Shown here piece by piece: positions 37,104 through 47,766 of a DNA stretch of 64,000 nucleotides; position 1 is the first letter of the stretch, and every line of letters begins with the position of its first letter. A model generated the notes under the pieces. It made no database searches, was not told the origin of the DNA, and worked only from the letters and a program-made list of their open reading frames with translations. A program made the translations under genes and the position numbers. Source of the DNA: Sideroxydans sp. CL21 (GTDB taxonomy: Bacteria; Pseudomonadota; Gammaproteobacteria; Burkholderiales; Gallionellaceae); the NCBI RefSeq assembly GCF_902459525.1, contig NZ_LR699166.1, positions 287,501 through 351,500 of the forward strand, in the 5' to 3' direction.

Positions 37104-38269
37104 CTCACAGTGGCAAAATAAGCCGACAGGTTGTCTATATCCGAGTCAGACAATGCTTTGGCCACACTCGACATGACTGCGTGATTTCGACTGTCGTCCT
37201 TGAATGAATTCAGTGCCACGGTCAGATATGCGGCATTTTGACCGGCCAGATTCGGCCATGCCTGACTGGCGCTGATTCCCGCCGGACCTGTGCCGCGCAG
37301 ACCTCCGGCATTGTGGCAGGCCGCACATCCCGCCTCTGCCGCCTTGGCTTTGCCGAGTTCCGCCTTCGCCTTGTCTGCACCGGTGACGCCGCAGCTTGAT
37401 TTTGAAAAGTAGGCAGCTACATTCCGCATATCCGCATCGCTCAGACCCGCCGCCATGCCGCTCATCGTGTCGTTTTTGCGTGTGCCCGATTTGAATCCCT
37501 GAAGTGAGTTGTATAAATAATCGGCATGTTGACCTGCCAGGTTTGGCCATGCCGGATTAATGCTCATCCCGGAGTTGCCATGGCATGCTGCACAGGCTGC
37601 AGCCACAGACTTGCCTGCAGCCGCGTTCCCCGCCTTTACCGCGATCACGGGAAGAGCCTTGCCTGTTATTGGATCAACAGGCGGTCTGGGCAAATCTGCA
37701 AAATTGATTCTGGGGGAATGCGGATTGTGGCAACTGGTGCAGGGCTCTGCGCCGCCATGATTTTCAACCGCAATTTGGCGCTGCATTGTAGGGCGCGCCT
37801 CCAGCTTGTCGTGGCAGTTGAGACACAGGTTGCGCATATCGTTCGGAGACAGCATCAGGTTCCTGCCCGGTACATCTGCCGGATGATCGATATGCTTATG
37901 GGTGATCGTGGTTACCCTGTCCTCGATAGAAAGCGGCATCGCTTCTTTGGATGGGTGGTTGCCTGCGGGGCCGGTGTGACAAACTTCACAATTGACGCCA
38001 TTCTTGATGACAACGCCTTGAATGGCGCCATCTTTGGTTGCTTTGCGGTGGATGCCCCCAGTCCATACGGCATATGCCTCCTTGTGACATGACTGGCACG
38101 AAGCCGACCCCTGCAGCTTTGGAACTTTGGCAGCAATCTCCGCTACTGCATTGCCGCGATAATGTCCGTACTGATAAAACGAACCCGGTACAAGAAACTT
38201 TTTTGCCGAGAAAGCAACAATTGCAACAACCGCAATCAAAACGAGCAACCGTACTATATGTTTTGGCAT
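37094..38269 (-). CDS. hexaheme c-type cytochrome (tetraheme + two class I domains)
   Basis: The 391-residue protein has an N-terminal membrane anchor and six CxxCH motifs (residues 58, 94, 149, 177, 226 and 315). The first four lie in a cytochrome c554-like region. The last two lie in repeated cytochrome c4-type domains that share the pattern PAWPNLAGQxAxYL...SDxDxxNxxAYF. It heads the operon and overlaps the Fe-S gene by 10 bases. This fusion differs from QrcA and ActA, so the complex is not a standard one. A 7-bp hairpin CGGCGTT/AACGCCG lies 140 bases upstream. Confidence 0.9.
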   Translation of the reverse strand: MPKHIVRLLVLIAVVAIVAFSAKKFLVPGSFYQYGHYRGNAVAEIAAKVPKLQGSASCQSCHKEAYAVWTGGIHRKATKDGAIQGVVIKNGVNCEVCHTGPAGNHPSKEAMPLSIEDRVTTITHKHIDHPADVPGRNLMLSPNDMRNLCLNCHDKLEARPTMQRQIAVENHGGAEPCTSCHNPHSPRINFADLPRPPVDPITGKALPVIAVKAGNAAAGKSVAAACAACHGNSGMSINPAWPNLAGQHADYLYNSLQGFKSGTRKNDTMSGMAAGLSDADMRNVAAYFSKSSCGVTGADKAKAELGKAKAAEAGCAACHNAGGLRGTGPAGISASQAWPNLAGQNAAYLTVALNSFKDDSRNHAVMSSVAKALSDSDIDNLSAYFATVSCK

Positions 38270-39556
<1,287 letters not shown>

Positions 39557-39631
39557 TGTACACTCAGGGCATTGGGTACTGGAAAGCAGCAAGGGAAGTA
39601 AATTGTGTGGTTAAACTCAGAGGAGGTAGTA

Positions 39632-39949
39632 ATGAAACAAATATTCATAAACATGACAGTTGCAGCAGCGCTAATGGTTGCAGGTTCCGCAATGGCAACG
39701 GACATGCCGGCAGTGGGCAAGGCCAAATGCGGAGCCTGTCACGCCATAGATAAAAAAGTGGTTGGTCCGGCGTGGAATGACGTCGCCAAGAAGTACAAAG
39801 GTGATGCAAATGCGGCAAGCAAAATAGCAGCAAACATCACCAAGGGAGGCGAATTCGGCTGGAAGATGGGCAAAATGCTGCCCAAGGGAATGGGCGCCAC
39901 TGACGCAGAAATAAAAAGTCTTTCTGAATTTATTGCGGGACTGAAATAA
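39632..39949 (+). CDS. class I monoheme cytochrome c (c-551/c-552 type)
   Basis: The 105-residue precursor has a signal peptide (MTVAAALMVAGSAMA), the heme motif CGACH and the C-terminal MLPKGMGATDAEIKSLSEFIAGL with the distal Met. ATG 39632 has a strong AGAGGAGGT upstream. It is a paralogue of the cytochrome at 33916-34269. It probably carries electrons in the periplasm towards the terminal oxidases. Confidence 0.92.
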   Translation: MKQIFINMTVAAALMVAGSAMATDMPAVGKAKCGACHAIDKKVVGPAWNDVAKKYKGDANAASKIAANITKGGEFGWKMGKMLPKGMGATDAEIKSLSEFIAGLK

Positions 39950-40091
39950 TTCTTTTGTGGATATATGAACGCATCTGGAGCGTCGTGTCGAATCAATCGT
40001 TAACCCATGACGGGTTTTGGTTGGGCAGGATGCTCCAGTAGCAAATGCAACTGAAGCTATGCGATACGCAAATTATTTCAATCGGCCAATC

Positions 40092-40805
40092 TTAGGACAA
40101 ATTCGCCCCATGGTATTTACTATGCATATCCTGACTGGCTAATTGATAACCAAAACCGCGCAGCGTATGCAGCAATTTCTGCTGGAACGGTTTGTCGATA
40201 AGGTCTCGAAGCAAATGCATATGCGCCCGGAGCGAATCGCTGTCCGGACGGCCTTCTCCCCAAACAATATGCTGGATGTCGTCGCGATTGACTACATGGG
40301 GAGAGCGAGCCATCAGCATCTCCAATATTCTGTAGGAGATCGGCGGCAGATCGATAGTCTTGTCGCCGCGGCGTACGGAACAAGTGAATGGATCGAGACT
40401 GAGGTCTTCCACCACCATGGTTTTCTGTTTTTGAATATATTCGCCGGACCGCCGATGCAATACTCGCAAACGTAATTCCACTTCGCGCAATTCTGCGGGC
40501 TTGATCAGGTAATCGTCCGCGCCTGCCTCAAGTCCGGCGATCTTGTCGTCCAGCGAGTCGCGTCCCGTGATCATCAATATCGGCGTGGTCTTGCCGCCTT
40601 CTTCGCGCAACTTGCGGCATAGCGTTATGCCGTCCATTCCCGGCAACATCAGGTCAAGCACGACCGCATCGTATTGGTTGACCATTGCCAGATGCAATCC
40701 GGTAATGCCATCTCCGGCAGCATCCGGGATATGCCCCCTGGCCTCCAGGAAATCGAACATGTTGGAGGCGAGGTCGCAATTGTCTTCAATAATCAGTATG
40801 CGCAT
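40092..40805 (-). CDS. OmpR/PhoB-family response regulator
   Basis: The 237-residue protein has a receiver domain (acidic pair near residues 7-8, phospho-acceptor Asp51 in VVLDLMLPGMDG, Lys in LIKPAELRE) and a winged-helix DNA-binding domain (RILEMLMARSPHVVNRDDI...DSLRAHMHLLRDLIDKPF). No histidine kinase gene is adjacent. A copy of the 42-bp shared element lies about 110-155 bases upstream of its start, so it may be regulated with, or may regulate, the cytochrome module. Confidence 0.9.
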   Translation of the reverse strand: MRILIIEDNCDLASNMFDFLEARGHIPDAAGDGITGLHLAMVNQYDAVVLDLMLPGMDGITLCRKLREEGGKTTPILMITGRDSLDDKIAGLEAGADDYLIKPAELREVELRLRVLHRRSGEYIQKQKTMVVEDLSLDPFTCSVRRGDKTIDLPPISYRILEMLMARSPHVVNRDDIQHIVWGEGRPDSDSLRAHMHLLRDLIDKPFQQKLLHTLRGFGYQLASQDMHSKYHGANLS

Positions 40806-41175
40806 ATTTTTGAAATTTCACGACTATCGGTTCAATGACAATGCTGCATCCCACCTGCGACGCTGTTTTGTCGCGACCGAAACTGTTCGGGGATACAGAA
40901 CACGGATGTATGCAAAACTACAGCAGAGCGCTGGCTAAATATATACGCAGGAATACATATATAGCGGGAGGTGTGAGGCTATCGCCTTCCTGGTGTAGCC
41001 AGGGATCGTCAATGAAAAATGATTGTCACAATGTAAAAAAGCAATTGATGAACCGCGAGGCTTCGTATTTCAGTTGTGTTACTGCCTCTAACTTCTCAAC
41101 AGAACAAACAGAATGCCGGCATTCGGGGATATGAGGGCTGGCAAGTACAGCGCAAGTGCCAACCTACAAGAGCCG
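40806..41175. other. intergenic region between the two response regulator genes
   Basis: The 370 bases contain the second 42-bp shared element (40918-40959) and, shortly after, a hairpin around 40976-41006 (GGCTATC...TGGTGTAGCC). No gene is credible here; the short plus-strand frames show no family features. Confidence 0.5.
40918..40959. repeat. 42-bp shared element, copy 2
   Basis: The copy is identical over 24 bases to 38507-38530 and also matches at CTACAGCAG, with no gaps between. It sits upstream of the minus-strand OmpR-type regulator gene. The 16-base site TACGCAGGAATACATA resembles TACGCATAACTACGTA at 61442 upstream of ccoN. Confidence 0.65.
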
Positions 41176-41538
41176 TCATAGCAAGGTTTTCAGCAATGAA
41201 TCCAGTTTGGCAGGGGTGAATGGTTTTGTGATGTAGCCGTTGATGCCGAGGGCTGCGGCTGTTTCAACGTTGTCCCTGGTTGCTTCCGCCGTCACCATGA
41301 TGACGGGGATGTGCTTGAGCGCATCATCTTTTCGCATCTCAGCCAAAAGCTGGATGCCGGACATCCGGGGCATATTCCAGTCGGAAATAACCAGATCGTA
41401 GCGCAGCAGTTTCAATTTCCTGAGTGCAGTCTCTCCGTTCGGGACATCGGTCACCTCATAAGCACCCAGATCGTAAATCATCGTTTTAATGACGTATCGA
41501 ACGCTGGGTGAATCATCAACTACCAAAATGCGTTTCAA
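41176..41538 (-). CDS. CheY-like single-domain response regulator
   Basis: The 120-residue receiver domain has the acidic pair Asp8/Asp9, phospho-acceptor Asp53 (ISDWNMPRMSG), Thr83 and Lys105 (TKPF). It has no output domain, so it acts by protein contact. It lies 36 bases downstream of the thioesterase gene at the end of the spoT operon, away from any chemotaxis cluster; its partner kinase is not visible. Confidence 0.92.
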   Translation of the reverse strand: MKRILVVDDSPSVRYVIKTMIYDLGAYEVTDVPNGETALRKLKLLRYDLVISDWNMPRMSGIQLLAEMRKDDALKHIPVIMVTAEATRDNVETAAALGINGYITKPFTPAKLDSLLKTLL

Positions 41539-41574
41539 AATGAGCTGTCCTTCATGCGATGGTGGTCGGGCACG

Positions 41575-42003
41575 TCATGCGCCGCAGGGTTTCCGCTTTT
41601 CCCCGAGCTTGGCATCGAATTTTTCCCTGTTGATGATGAAGCGTTCATGTCGGCCTTTGGAGATCACCTCCACGCCGTCGTGAGCCTCGACCTGGAACAC
41701 GAGTCGCCTGCCGTCCACTTCGATCAATTCAACGGTCGCCGTCACTTCGAGGCCCGGCGGAGTGGCCGCCTGGTGGCTGACATTGATGTGTGTGCCGACA
41801 GTCTGCTCGACCGGCCAGTCGATATGGGGATTGAGACATTTGATGCAGGCCCATTCCAGAAAGCCGACCATGAAGCCGGTAGCGAACACTTCCGGCATCG
41901 CGAGGAACTCTTCCGCTTCCGGATAAAGCGCCGGAACAGTTTTTGAGGACGGTACGAGGAACTTGTGCTCGTATTTGAGCCCGGGCTTCAGGGTATTTTT
42001 CAT
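41575..42003 (-). CDS. FlK-like hotdog thioesterase
   Basis: The 142-residue protein resembles fluoroacetyl-CoA thioesterase FlK. The positions of its catalytic set are kept: Thr42 (EVFATGFM), Glu50 (GFLEWAC) and His77 (VSHQAATPPG), within the pattern VGTHINVSHQAATPPGLEVT. Most FlK relatives are thioesterases of unknown physiological substrate, and fluoroacetate resistance should not be assumed. ATG 42003 follows GGAGAG; the gene begins 20 bases after spoT. Confidence 0.82.
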   Translation of the reverse strand: MKNTLKPGLKYEHKFLVPSSKTVPALYPEAEEFLAMPEVFATGFMVGFLEWACIKCLNPHIDWPVEQTVGTHINVSHQAATPPGLEVTATVELIEVDGRRLVFQVEAHDGVEVISKGRHERFIINREKFDAKLGEKRKPCGA

Positions 42004-42023
42004 TATATCTCTCCTGGCAGAAT

Positions 42024-44156
42024 TTATGCCGGGATACTCTTCTCCCGGGTGATGCGTATCACTTCCTGGATCCTGCGCAGGCCGCGCATGACGCTGGCAA
42101 GATGCTGGCGGCTGTTCACCTGCAGGGTGAAGTAGAGCGCCGTGTATTCGCCCTCGTTGGTGAAGTGGACGTTCTCGATGTTGGATTCGGCATCGGCGAT
42201 GGCGGCGGCGACCTTGGCCAGCACGCCGCGCTGGTTGGCGACGATGAGCTTGATGCTGACCTCGAACAGTTTGTTGATGTTCTTGTCCCATACGACATCC
42301 ATCCATTCCTCGCTGCCGCTGCGTCCCTTGCGCAAGGTCGGGCAGTCGTGGGTGTGCACGATGAGCCCCTGTCCGCTCTTGATGACGCCAATGATGGGGT
42401 CGCCGGGAATGGGGCGGCAACACTTGGCGTATTGAACCGCCATGCCTTCGTTGCCAAGCAGAGTGATGATGCCGCTGCCGGAACCGACTTCCACCCGATT
42501 TCCCTCACCTTCGTTCATCCTCGCCAGTTGGCGCGCGATGACCATGTTCAGGCGGCGTCCCAGACCGATATCGGCAAATATTTCCTGTCTTGATTTGGCG
42601 CTGCTTTCTTTCAGCACGCGTTCCCAGCACACATCATCGATGTCTTGCAGCTTGAGTCCGAGCGAATTGAGCGCCTGGCCGAGCAGGCGTTCGCCGAGCT
42701 TGGCCGATTCGCCGAGGTGCATGGTCTTTAATGCGTGACGTATCTCGCCGCGCGCCTTGCTGGTAACGACATAACTCAGCCAGGCCGGGTTCGGGTGCGC
42801 GAGTGTGGCGGTGACGATCTCGACGCGGTCGCCGTTGCGCAACTCGGTGCGCAGCGGAACGAGCTCGGAATTCACCTTGGCCGCAACACAGCGGTTGCCG
42901 ATGTCGGTGTGCACGCTATAGGCGAAATCGACCGCGGTCGCGCCCCGCGGCAGCGCGTAGATCTTGCCTTTGGGAGAGAACACATACACCTCGTCCGGGA
43001 ACAGGTCGACCTTCAGGTGTTCCAGGAACTCGACCGAATCGCCGCTCTGTGCGAGGCTTTCCAGCAGGCTTTGCAGCCACTGGTGGGTCTTCTGGTGCAG
43101 GTCGTTGATTTGCGCTTCAGAAGATTTGTACAGCCAGTGCGAAGCCACGCCGCTTTCGGCCAGCTTGTTCATCTCGTGCGTGCGTATCTGTACCTCGATG
43201 GGCGTGCCGAACGGGCCGAATAGCGCGGTATGCAGCGATTGATAGCCGTTCCCCTTGGGGATGGCGATGTAGTCCTTGAACCTTCCGGGGAAGGGCTTGT
43301 ACAGGCTATGCAGCACGCCGAGCGCGAGATAGCACGAAGGGATATCCTCGACCAGGACCCGGAAGCCGTAGATGTCCAGCACCTGCGCGAAGGCCAGAGA
43401 TTTGGATTGCATCTTCTGGTAGATACCGTACAGATGCTTCTCGCGCCCGCGCACCTCGGCCTTGATATGGTTCTCGTCCAGGCGCTGGCGGATCGCTTCC
43501 AGTATCTTGCTGACCACCTCGCGCCGGTTGCCGCGCGCCACCTTGAGGGCTTTCGACAGCACCGCATAGCGGTTCGGGTACAGATATTTGAAACTGAGGT
43601 CTTCCAGCTCCTGGTACAAATTATTCAGGCCCAGACGGTTCGCAATGGGCGCATAGATATCCATCGTCTCGCGCGCGATACGCATGCTTTTCTCTTTGGA
43701 AACAGCACCCAGCGTACGCATATTGTGCAGACGATCGGCGAGCTTGATGAGGATGACTCGCACATCGCGCGCCATTGCCATCAGCATCTTGCGGAAATTT
43801 TCCGCCTGGGCATCCGCCACCGTGTCGAACTTGAGTTTGTCCAGTTTGCTCAGGCCGTCGACCAGTTCGGCCACGGGCTTGCCGAACTGCTCGGCGATCT
43901 GTTCGATGCTGATGTTGGTGTCTTCCGCCACGTCGTGCAGCAAGGCCGCGGTGATGGCCTGCGCGTCCAGATGCAGCGGCGTCAGGATACGCGCGACGGC
44001 GATGGGATGGGTGACGTAGGGGTCGCCCGACTGGCGCAACTGGCCCTGGTGTGCATCACGGCTGAAGGCGAGCGCAGACTCGATCTGCGCCACATCCTTA
44101 GGCTTCAGGTAGGCAGAGACCTCTTGGAGAAGAATTTCAGCATCTGTCTGTGGCAT
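42024..44156 (-). CDS. spoT: bifunctional (p)ppGpp synthetase/hydrolase
   Basis: The 710-residue RelA/SpoT homologue has an HD hydrolase domain with HDVAEDT and RLHNMRTL, a synthetase domain (YGFRVLVEDIPSCYLALGVLHSLYKPFPGRFKDYIAIPKGNGYQSLHT), a TGS domain (VYVFSPKGKIYALPRGATAVDFAYSVHTDIG) and a C-terminal ACT domain. With intact HD residues it should both make and destroy (p)ppGpp. The order gmk-rpoZ-spoT is the normal proteobacterial one. Confidence 0.96.
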   Translation of the reverse strand: MPQTDAEILLQEVSAYLKPKDVAQIESALAFSRDAHQGQLRQSGDPYVTHPIAVARILTPLHLDAQAITAALLHDVAEDTNISIEQIAEQFGKPVAELVDGLSKLDKLKFDTVADAQAENFRKMLMAMARDVRVILIKLADRLHNMRTLGAVSKEKSMRIARETMDIYAPIANRLGLNNLYQELEDLSFKYLYPNRYAVLSKALKVARGNRREVVSKILEAIRQRLDENHIKAEVRGREKHLYGIYQKMQSKSLAFAQVLDIYGFRVLVEDIPSCYLALGVLHSLYKPFPGRFKDYIAIPKGNGYQSLHTALFGPFGTPIEVQIRTHEMNKLAESGVASHWLYKSSEAQINDLHQKTHQWLQSLLESLAQSGDSVEFLEHLKVDLFPDEVYVFSPKGKIYALPRGATAVDFAYSVHTDIGNRCVAAKVNSELVPLRTELRNGDRVEIVTATLAHPNPAWLSYVVTSKARGEIRHALKTMHLGESAKLGERLLGQALNSLGLKLQDIDDVCWERVLKESSAKSRQEIFADIGLGRRLNMVIARQLARMNEGEGNRVEVGSGSGIITLLGNEGMAVQYAKCCRPIPGDPIIGVIKSGQGLIVHTHDCPTLRKGRSGSEEWMDVVWDKNINKLFEVSIKLIVANQRGVLAKVAAAIADAESNIENVHFTNEGEYTALYFTLQVNSRQHLASVMRGLRRIQEVIRITREKSIPA

Positions 44157-44204
44157 GAGTCATGTGACAAAGAAGCCGCCGGAAGAAAACCCGGCGGCGT
44201 GCGA

Positions 44205-44411
44205 TCAGGCCATGCCGCGATTCAGTATCTCGATCCCGACCTTGCCTTCACTGATCTCGCGCAGGGCGACAACAGTGGCTTTGTCCTTGCTGTTCTCCAC
44301 CAGGTAACCGGCGCCGTTCGCCAGTTGGCGCGCGCGATAGGCGGCAGCCAGTGTCAGCTCGAAACGGTTGGGGATGTACTTCATGCAGTCTTCGACGGTG
44401 ATGCGTGCCAT
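44205..44411 (-). CDS. rpoZ: DNA-directed RNA polymerase omega subunit
   Basis: The 68-residue protein begins [29 protein letters not shown], the standard betaproteobacterial omega sequence. It assists RNA polymerase assembly and forms part of a (p)ppGpp binding site, which fits its position between gmk and spoT. Confidence 0.96.
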   Translation of the reverse strand: MARITVEDCMKYIPNRFELTLAAAYRARQLANGAGYLVENSKDKATVVALREISEGKVGIEILNRGMA

Positions 44412-44420
44412 GGTGTGCTC

Positions 44421-45032
44421 CTATTTGTGCAATTGATTGATGAGTGTTGCGTGACGAGTGAGTTGACTGTCGCGGTGCAGCCCGGAAGCGATGACCACTG
44501 CATCGAGTTGTTTCAAGGCCTCGTCCAGCTTGTCGTTGATAATAACATAGTCGAACTCGGCGACATGCGAGATGTCGTCCCGCGCCGCCTGCATGCGGCG
44601 GGCGATCACTTCGGCACTGTCCTGTCCGCGGCCCTGCAGGCGGGTCTCCAGGGCGGACAGGGATGGCGGCAGAATGAAGATGGAGATGACATGGGGCATC
44701 AGTCTGCGCACCTGTTCCGCGCCCTGCCAGTCAATCTCCAGCAGAATGTCTCGTTCCGAGGCAAGTTCTTTCTCTATCCACGATTGCGACGTGCCGTACA
44801 GATTGCCGTAAACCTCGGCACTTTCCAGAAAGTCGCCATGCTGCGCCATCTCCAGGAACCGTTCGCGGCTCACGAAGTGGTAGTCCTTGCCATCGATTTC
44901 GCCGGTGCGCGGCGCGCGCGTGGTGTAGGAGACCGACAGGGCGATATGCCTGTTGCTTTTGAGCAAGGCGCTGACCAGGCTGGTCTTGCCCGCCCCCGAG
45001 GGTGCGCTGACGATGAAAAGATTGCCGGACAT
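44421..45032 (-). CDS. gmk: guanylate kinase
   Basis: The 203-residue protein has the P-loop APSGAGKTS and the GMP-binding stretch SYTTRAPRTGEIDGKDYHFVS, plus ILLEIDWQGAEQVR. It phosphorylates GMP to GDP. It starts 18 bases downstream of the yicC-type gene and ends 9 bases before rpoZ. Confidence 0.97.
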   Translation of the reverse strand: MSGNLFIVSAPSGAGKTSLVSALLKSNRHIALSVSYTTRAPRTGEIDGKDYHFVSRERFLEMAQHGDFLESAEVYGNLYGTSQSWIEKELASERDILLEIDWQGAEQVRRLMPHVISIFILPPSLSALETRLQGRGQDSAEVIARRMQAARDDISHVAEFDYVIINDKLDEALKQLDAVVIASGLHRDSQLTRHATLINQLHK

Positions 45033-45049
45033 GCTGTTCTCCTGTTCCG

Positions 45050-45916
45050 TTATTCGATGTTCTGTACCTGTTCGCGCATCTGCTCAATCAGGATCTTGAT
45101 CTCCATCGCGCTGCGCGATACTTCCGCATCCACGGATTTCGAGCCGAGCGTGTTGGCTTCCCGGTGCAGTTCCTGCATCAGGAAATCCAGGCGTTTGCCG
45201 ACCGCACCGCCTTTTTCCAGCACGCGCTGCACCTCGGCGAGGTGGGTCTGCAGGCGCGAGAGTTCTTCGTCGACATCGATCTTGCTGGCGTAGAGCGTGA
45301 TCTCCTGCCGCACGCGTTCGTCGTCCTCGCTGCCCAGCGCTTCGAGCAGGCGCGCGCGCAACCTGGACTCATAAGCAACGATGGCGGCGGGAACGCGCGG
45401 GGCGACGGCTGCGCGCAGGGCCTCGATCTGGGATACGCGTTCCAGCAGGAAGGTTTTCAGTTTCTCTCCTTCGCGTTGCCGCGCGGCAGCGAATTCTTTC
45501 AACGCTTTCAGTAGCAATGTTTGCAGCGCTGCGTGCAGGGTTTCGGCCGAGAGGGCTGGGCTTTCCAGCACTCCGTTCCAGCGCAGCACATCATTCACGG
45601 AAAGTTCATGCGCATCCGGTAGTCTTTCGCGGATTTGGCTGCTCCACACCGATAGTTGCTGCACCATGACCTGATTCAGGCGGGCCGGCTCCTGTGCGGA
45701 CTGGCGCACGGCGAGGTTGATGCGGCATTCCACCTTGCCGCGGCTCATTTGCGCCGCGATGGACTCGCGCAAAACGGGTTCCTGTGCGCGCAACTCGTCC
45801 GGCATGCGCAATTGCAGGTCGAGATAGCGGTGGTTGACCGAGCGCAACTCAAGGGAAAGCGAACCGGAATCCAGTTCGGCGGCGACGGAGGCAAAACCGG
45901 TCATGCTGTAAATCAT
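45050..45916 (-). CDS. YicC/YloC family endoribonuclease-like protein
   Basis: The 288-residue protein starts MIYSMTGFASV and ends with the conserved block KRLDFLMQELHREANTLGSKSVDAEVSRSAMEIKILIEQMREQVQNIE. E. coli YicC is reported to act in RNA decay. It is the first gene of the yicC-gmk-rpoZ-spoT operon, and a 114-base divergent region separates it from the PP2C phosphatase gene. Confidence 0.94.
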   Translation of the reverse strand: MIYSMTGFASVAAELDSGSLSLELRSVNHRYLDLQLRMPDELRAQEPVLRESIAAQMSRGKVECRINLAVRQSAQEPARLNQVMVQQLSVWSSQIRERLPDAHELSVNDVLRWNGVLESPALSAETLHAALQTLLLKALKEFAAARQREGEKLKTFLLERVSQIEALRAAVAPRVPAAIVAYESRLRARLLEALGSEDDERVRQEITLYASKIDVDEELSRLQTHLAEVQRVLEKGGAVGKRLDFLMQELHREANTLGSKSVDAEVSRSAMEIKILIEQMREQVQNIE

Positions 45917-46030
45917 TGAAGTCTCCGGCGAAGTGGAAAAAACACGGGCTGAACGGCGCGCATTATATTACGATTGCACCTAGTCACAGACTCCCAAAGA
46001 ACATTGGGTGCACAAAAACACAGGGAGAAG

Positions 46031-46843
46031 ATGAAGTTCGCTGTTCACCAGGCCAACCACATCGGCGGTCGCAAGTACAACCAGGACCGTGTGGGATATG
46101 CCTATACCAATGAAGCGCTGTTGCTGGTGCTGGCAGACGGCATGGGCGGGCATCTGCATGGCGAAATCGCCGCGCAGATCGCCGTCCATTCCTTCATGCG
46201 CGCATTCGCCCGCCTTGAGCAGCCGCGCGTAAAGGAGCCGGAAGTGTTCCTGCGCGCCACCATGCGCGCCGGTCACGACGCCATATTCGACTACGTCCGC
46301 GCCGAAAAGCTCGACGGCAATCCCGGCACCACCTGTGTTGCCGCGCTGGTGCAGGATGGGCAGATCTGGTGGGCGCATGCGGGCGATTCGCGTTTCTATC
46401 TCTTGCGCGACAATGCGGTGACGAGTGTGACGCACGATCATTCCGTGGTACAGCAGTGGGCGGACTGGGGCATCATCAGCGCTGCTGAGATGAAGACGCA
46501 TCCCGACCGCAACAAGATCACCAACTGCCTGGGCGGGGTGGAAGACATGTTCTATGTCGATGTCTCCAAGCCGACTGCGACAGAGCCCGGCGACACCCTG
46601 CTGTTGTGCAGCGACGGCTTCTGGAGCCCGTTGACCGACGAGGAAATGGTGCAACTCTCGTCGGTTCAAACGTTGTCGGAAAGGCTGGACGAGCTGGTAG
46701 TTTCGGCGGTGTACCGCGAAGGCGCGCGTGCCGACAATACCACCGCGGTAGTGGCACGTTTGGGCGATGGCGAGGAGGAGCATGCCACCGACGTGCCCGT
46801 ATGCATCATGCTGAACGAACGGGACTTGCCGGGGAACTTCTGA
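46031..46843 (+). CDS. PP2C-family serine/threonine phosphatase
   Basis: The 270-residue protein has the metal-binding motifs NQDRVGYA, LADGMGGH, WWAHAGDSRFYLLRD, LCSDGFWSPL and ADNTTAVVAR, placing it in the stand-alone PPM family. It should remove phosphate from Ser/Thr with Mn or Mg. ATG 46031 has GGGAGAAG upstream. No kinase gene is adjacent; it heads the rph-rdgB-hemW gene run. Confidence 0.9.
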   Translation: MKFAVHQANHIGGRKYNQDRVGYAYTNEALLLVLADGMGGHLHGEIAAQIAVHSFMRAFARLEQPRVKEPEVFLRATMRAGHDAIFDYVRAEKLDGNPGTTCVAALVQDGQIWWAHAGDSRFYLLRDNAVTSVTHDHSVVQQWADWGIISAAEMKTHPDRNKITNCLGGVEDMFYVDVSKPTATEPGDTLLLCSDGFWSPLTDEEMVQLSSVQTLSERLDELVVSAVYREGARADNTTAVVARLGDGEEEHATDVPVCIMLNERDLPGNF

Positions 46844-46893
46844 GCAAGTCCGTTATAATCCGCGCTGTTCCCTAATTTTTCGAGGTCCCAGTC

Positions 46894-47610
46894 ATGCGTC
46901 CCAGCCAGCGTAAGCCGGATCAGCTGCGTGCTATCCGCATCACCCGCCATTACACCAAACATGCCGAAGGCTCTGTACTCATCGAGTGCGGCGACACCAA
47001 GGTCATTTGCACCGCCAGCGTCGAAGAGCGCGTGCCGCCGCACAAGAAGGGCAGCGGCGAAGGCTGGGTGACGGCGGAATACGGCATGCTGCCGCGTTCC
47101 ACCGGCGAGCGCATGCAGCGCGAAGCCGCGAAGGGCAAGCAATCCGGGCGCACGCAGGAGATCCAGCGCTTGATCGGACGCAGCCTGCGCGCCGTCGTGG
47201 ATCTGAAAAAGCTCGGTGAACGCACCATACAGATCGACTGCGACGTGATCCAGGCCGACGGCGGCACGCGTACCGCCAGCATCTCGGGCGCGTTCGTCGC
47301 GCTGCACGACGCGGTGAGCGGCCTGATGAGCAAAGGCCTGGTCAAAGAAACACCGCTGAAGGATTTCATTGCGGCCATTTCGGTCGGTATCTACCAGGGC
47401 ACCCCGGTGCTTGACCTCGACTATGTCGAAGACTCGGCCTGCGACACCGACATGAACGTGGTGATGCTGGGCAGCGGCCACTTTGTCGAAGTGCAGGGCA
47501 CGGCGGAAGGTCATCCCTTCTCGCGCGAGGAGATGGATACGCTGCTGGAACTGGCGAAACACGGCATCGGTCAGCTGGTCGAGATGCAGCAAAAAGCGTT
47601 GCAAGGCTGA
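46894..47610 (+). CDS. rph: ribonuclease PH
   Basis: The 238-residue protein starts [14 protein letters not shown] and has [38 protein letters not shown] and [19 protein letters not shown]. It trims tRNA 3' ends using phosphate. The 156 bases before rdgB contain three consecutive hairpins (see repeat at 47629). Confidence 0.97.
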   Translation: MRPSQRKPDQLRAIRITRHYTKHAEGSVLIECGDTKVICTASVEERVPPHKKGSGEGWVTAEYGMLPRSTGERMQREAAKGKQSGRTQEIQRLIGRSLRAVVDLKKLGERTIQIDCDVIQADGGTRTASISGAFVALHDAVSGLMSKGLVKETPLKDFIAAISVGIYQGTPVLDLDYVEDSACDTDMNVVMLGSGHFVEVQGTAEGHPFSREEMDTLLELAKHGIGQLVEMQQKALQG

Positions 47611-47628
47611 CGTGAAGGGAATGCATGC

Positions 47629-47652
47629 GCCTTGCGAGAGCCGTCGCAAGGC
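47629..47652. repeat. REP-like palindrome between rph and rdgB
   Basis: GCCTTGCGA and TCGCAAGGC form a perfect 9-bp stem around GAGCCG. Two more hairpins follow at once: GGGCAT/ATGCCC and TTCAGG/CCTGAA. A similar palindromic unit (TGCGGGAGCAGTCGCAAAG) occurs inside the rdgB reading frame at about 48079-48097. Confidence 0.6.
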
Positions 47653-47766
47653 GATCTGCGGGCATTCCCCGTGGAGATGCCCGTCAATCGGCGATTCAGG
47701 GGCCCCCCGCCTGAAGATTGCCGTCGTCATTTGGCTAGCGGGCAGCATGGTATTGGATATTAGGCA

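Noticed and set aside
43230-45293. A 687-codon plus-strand open frame
   Set aside because: It is antisense to spoT, rpoZ, gmk and yicC, all of which are clear conserved genes; GC-rich codon bias creates long antisense frames.
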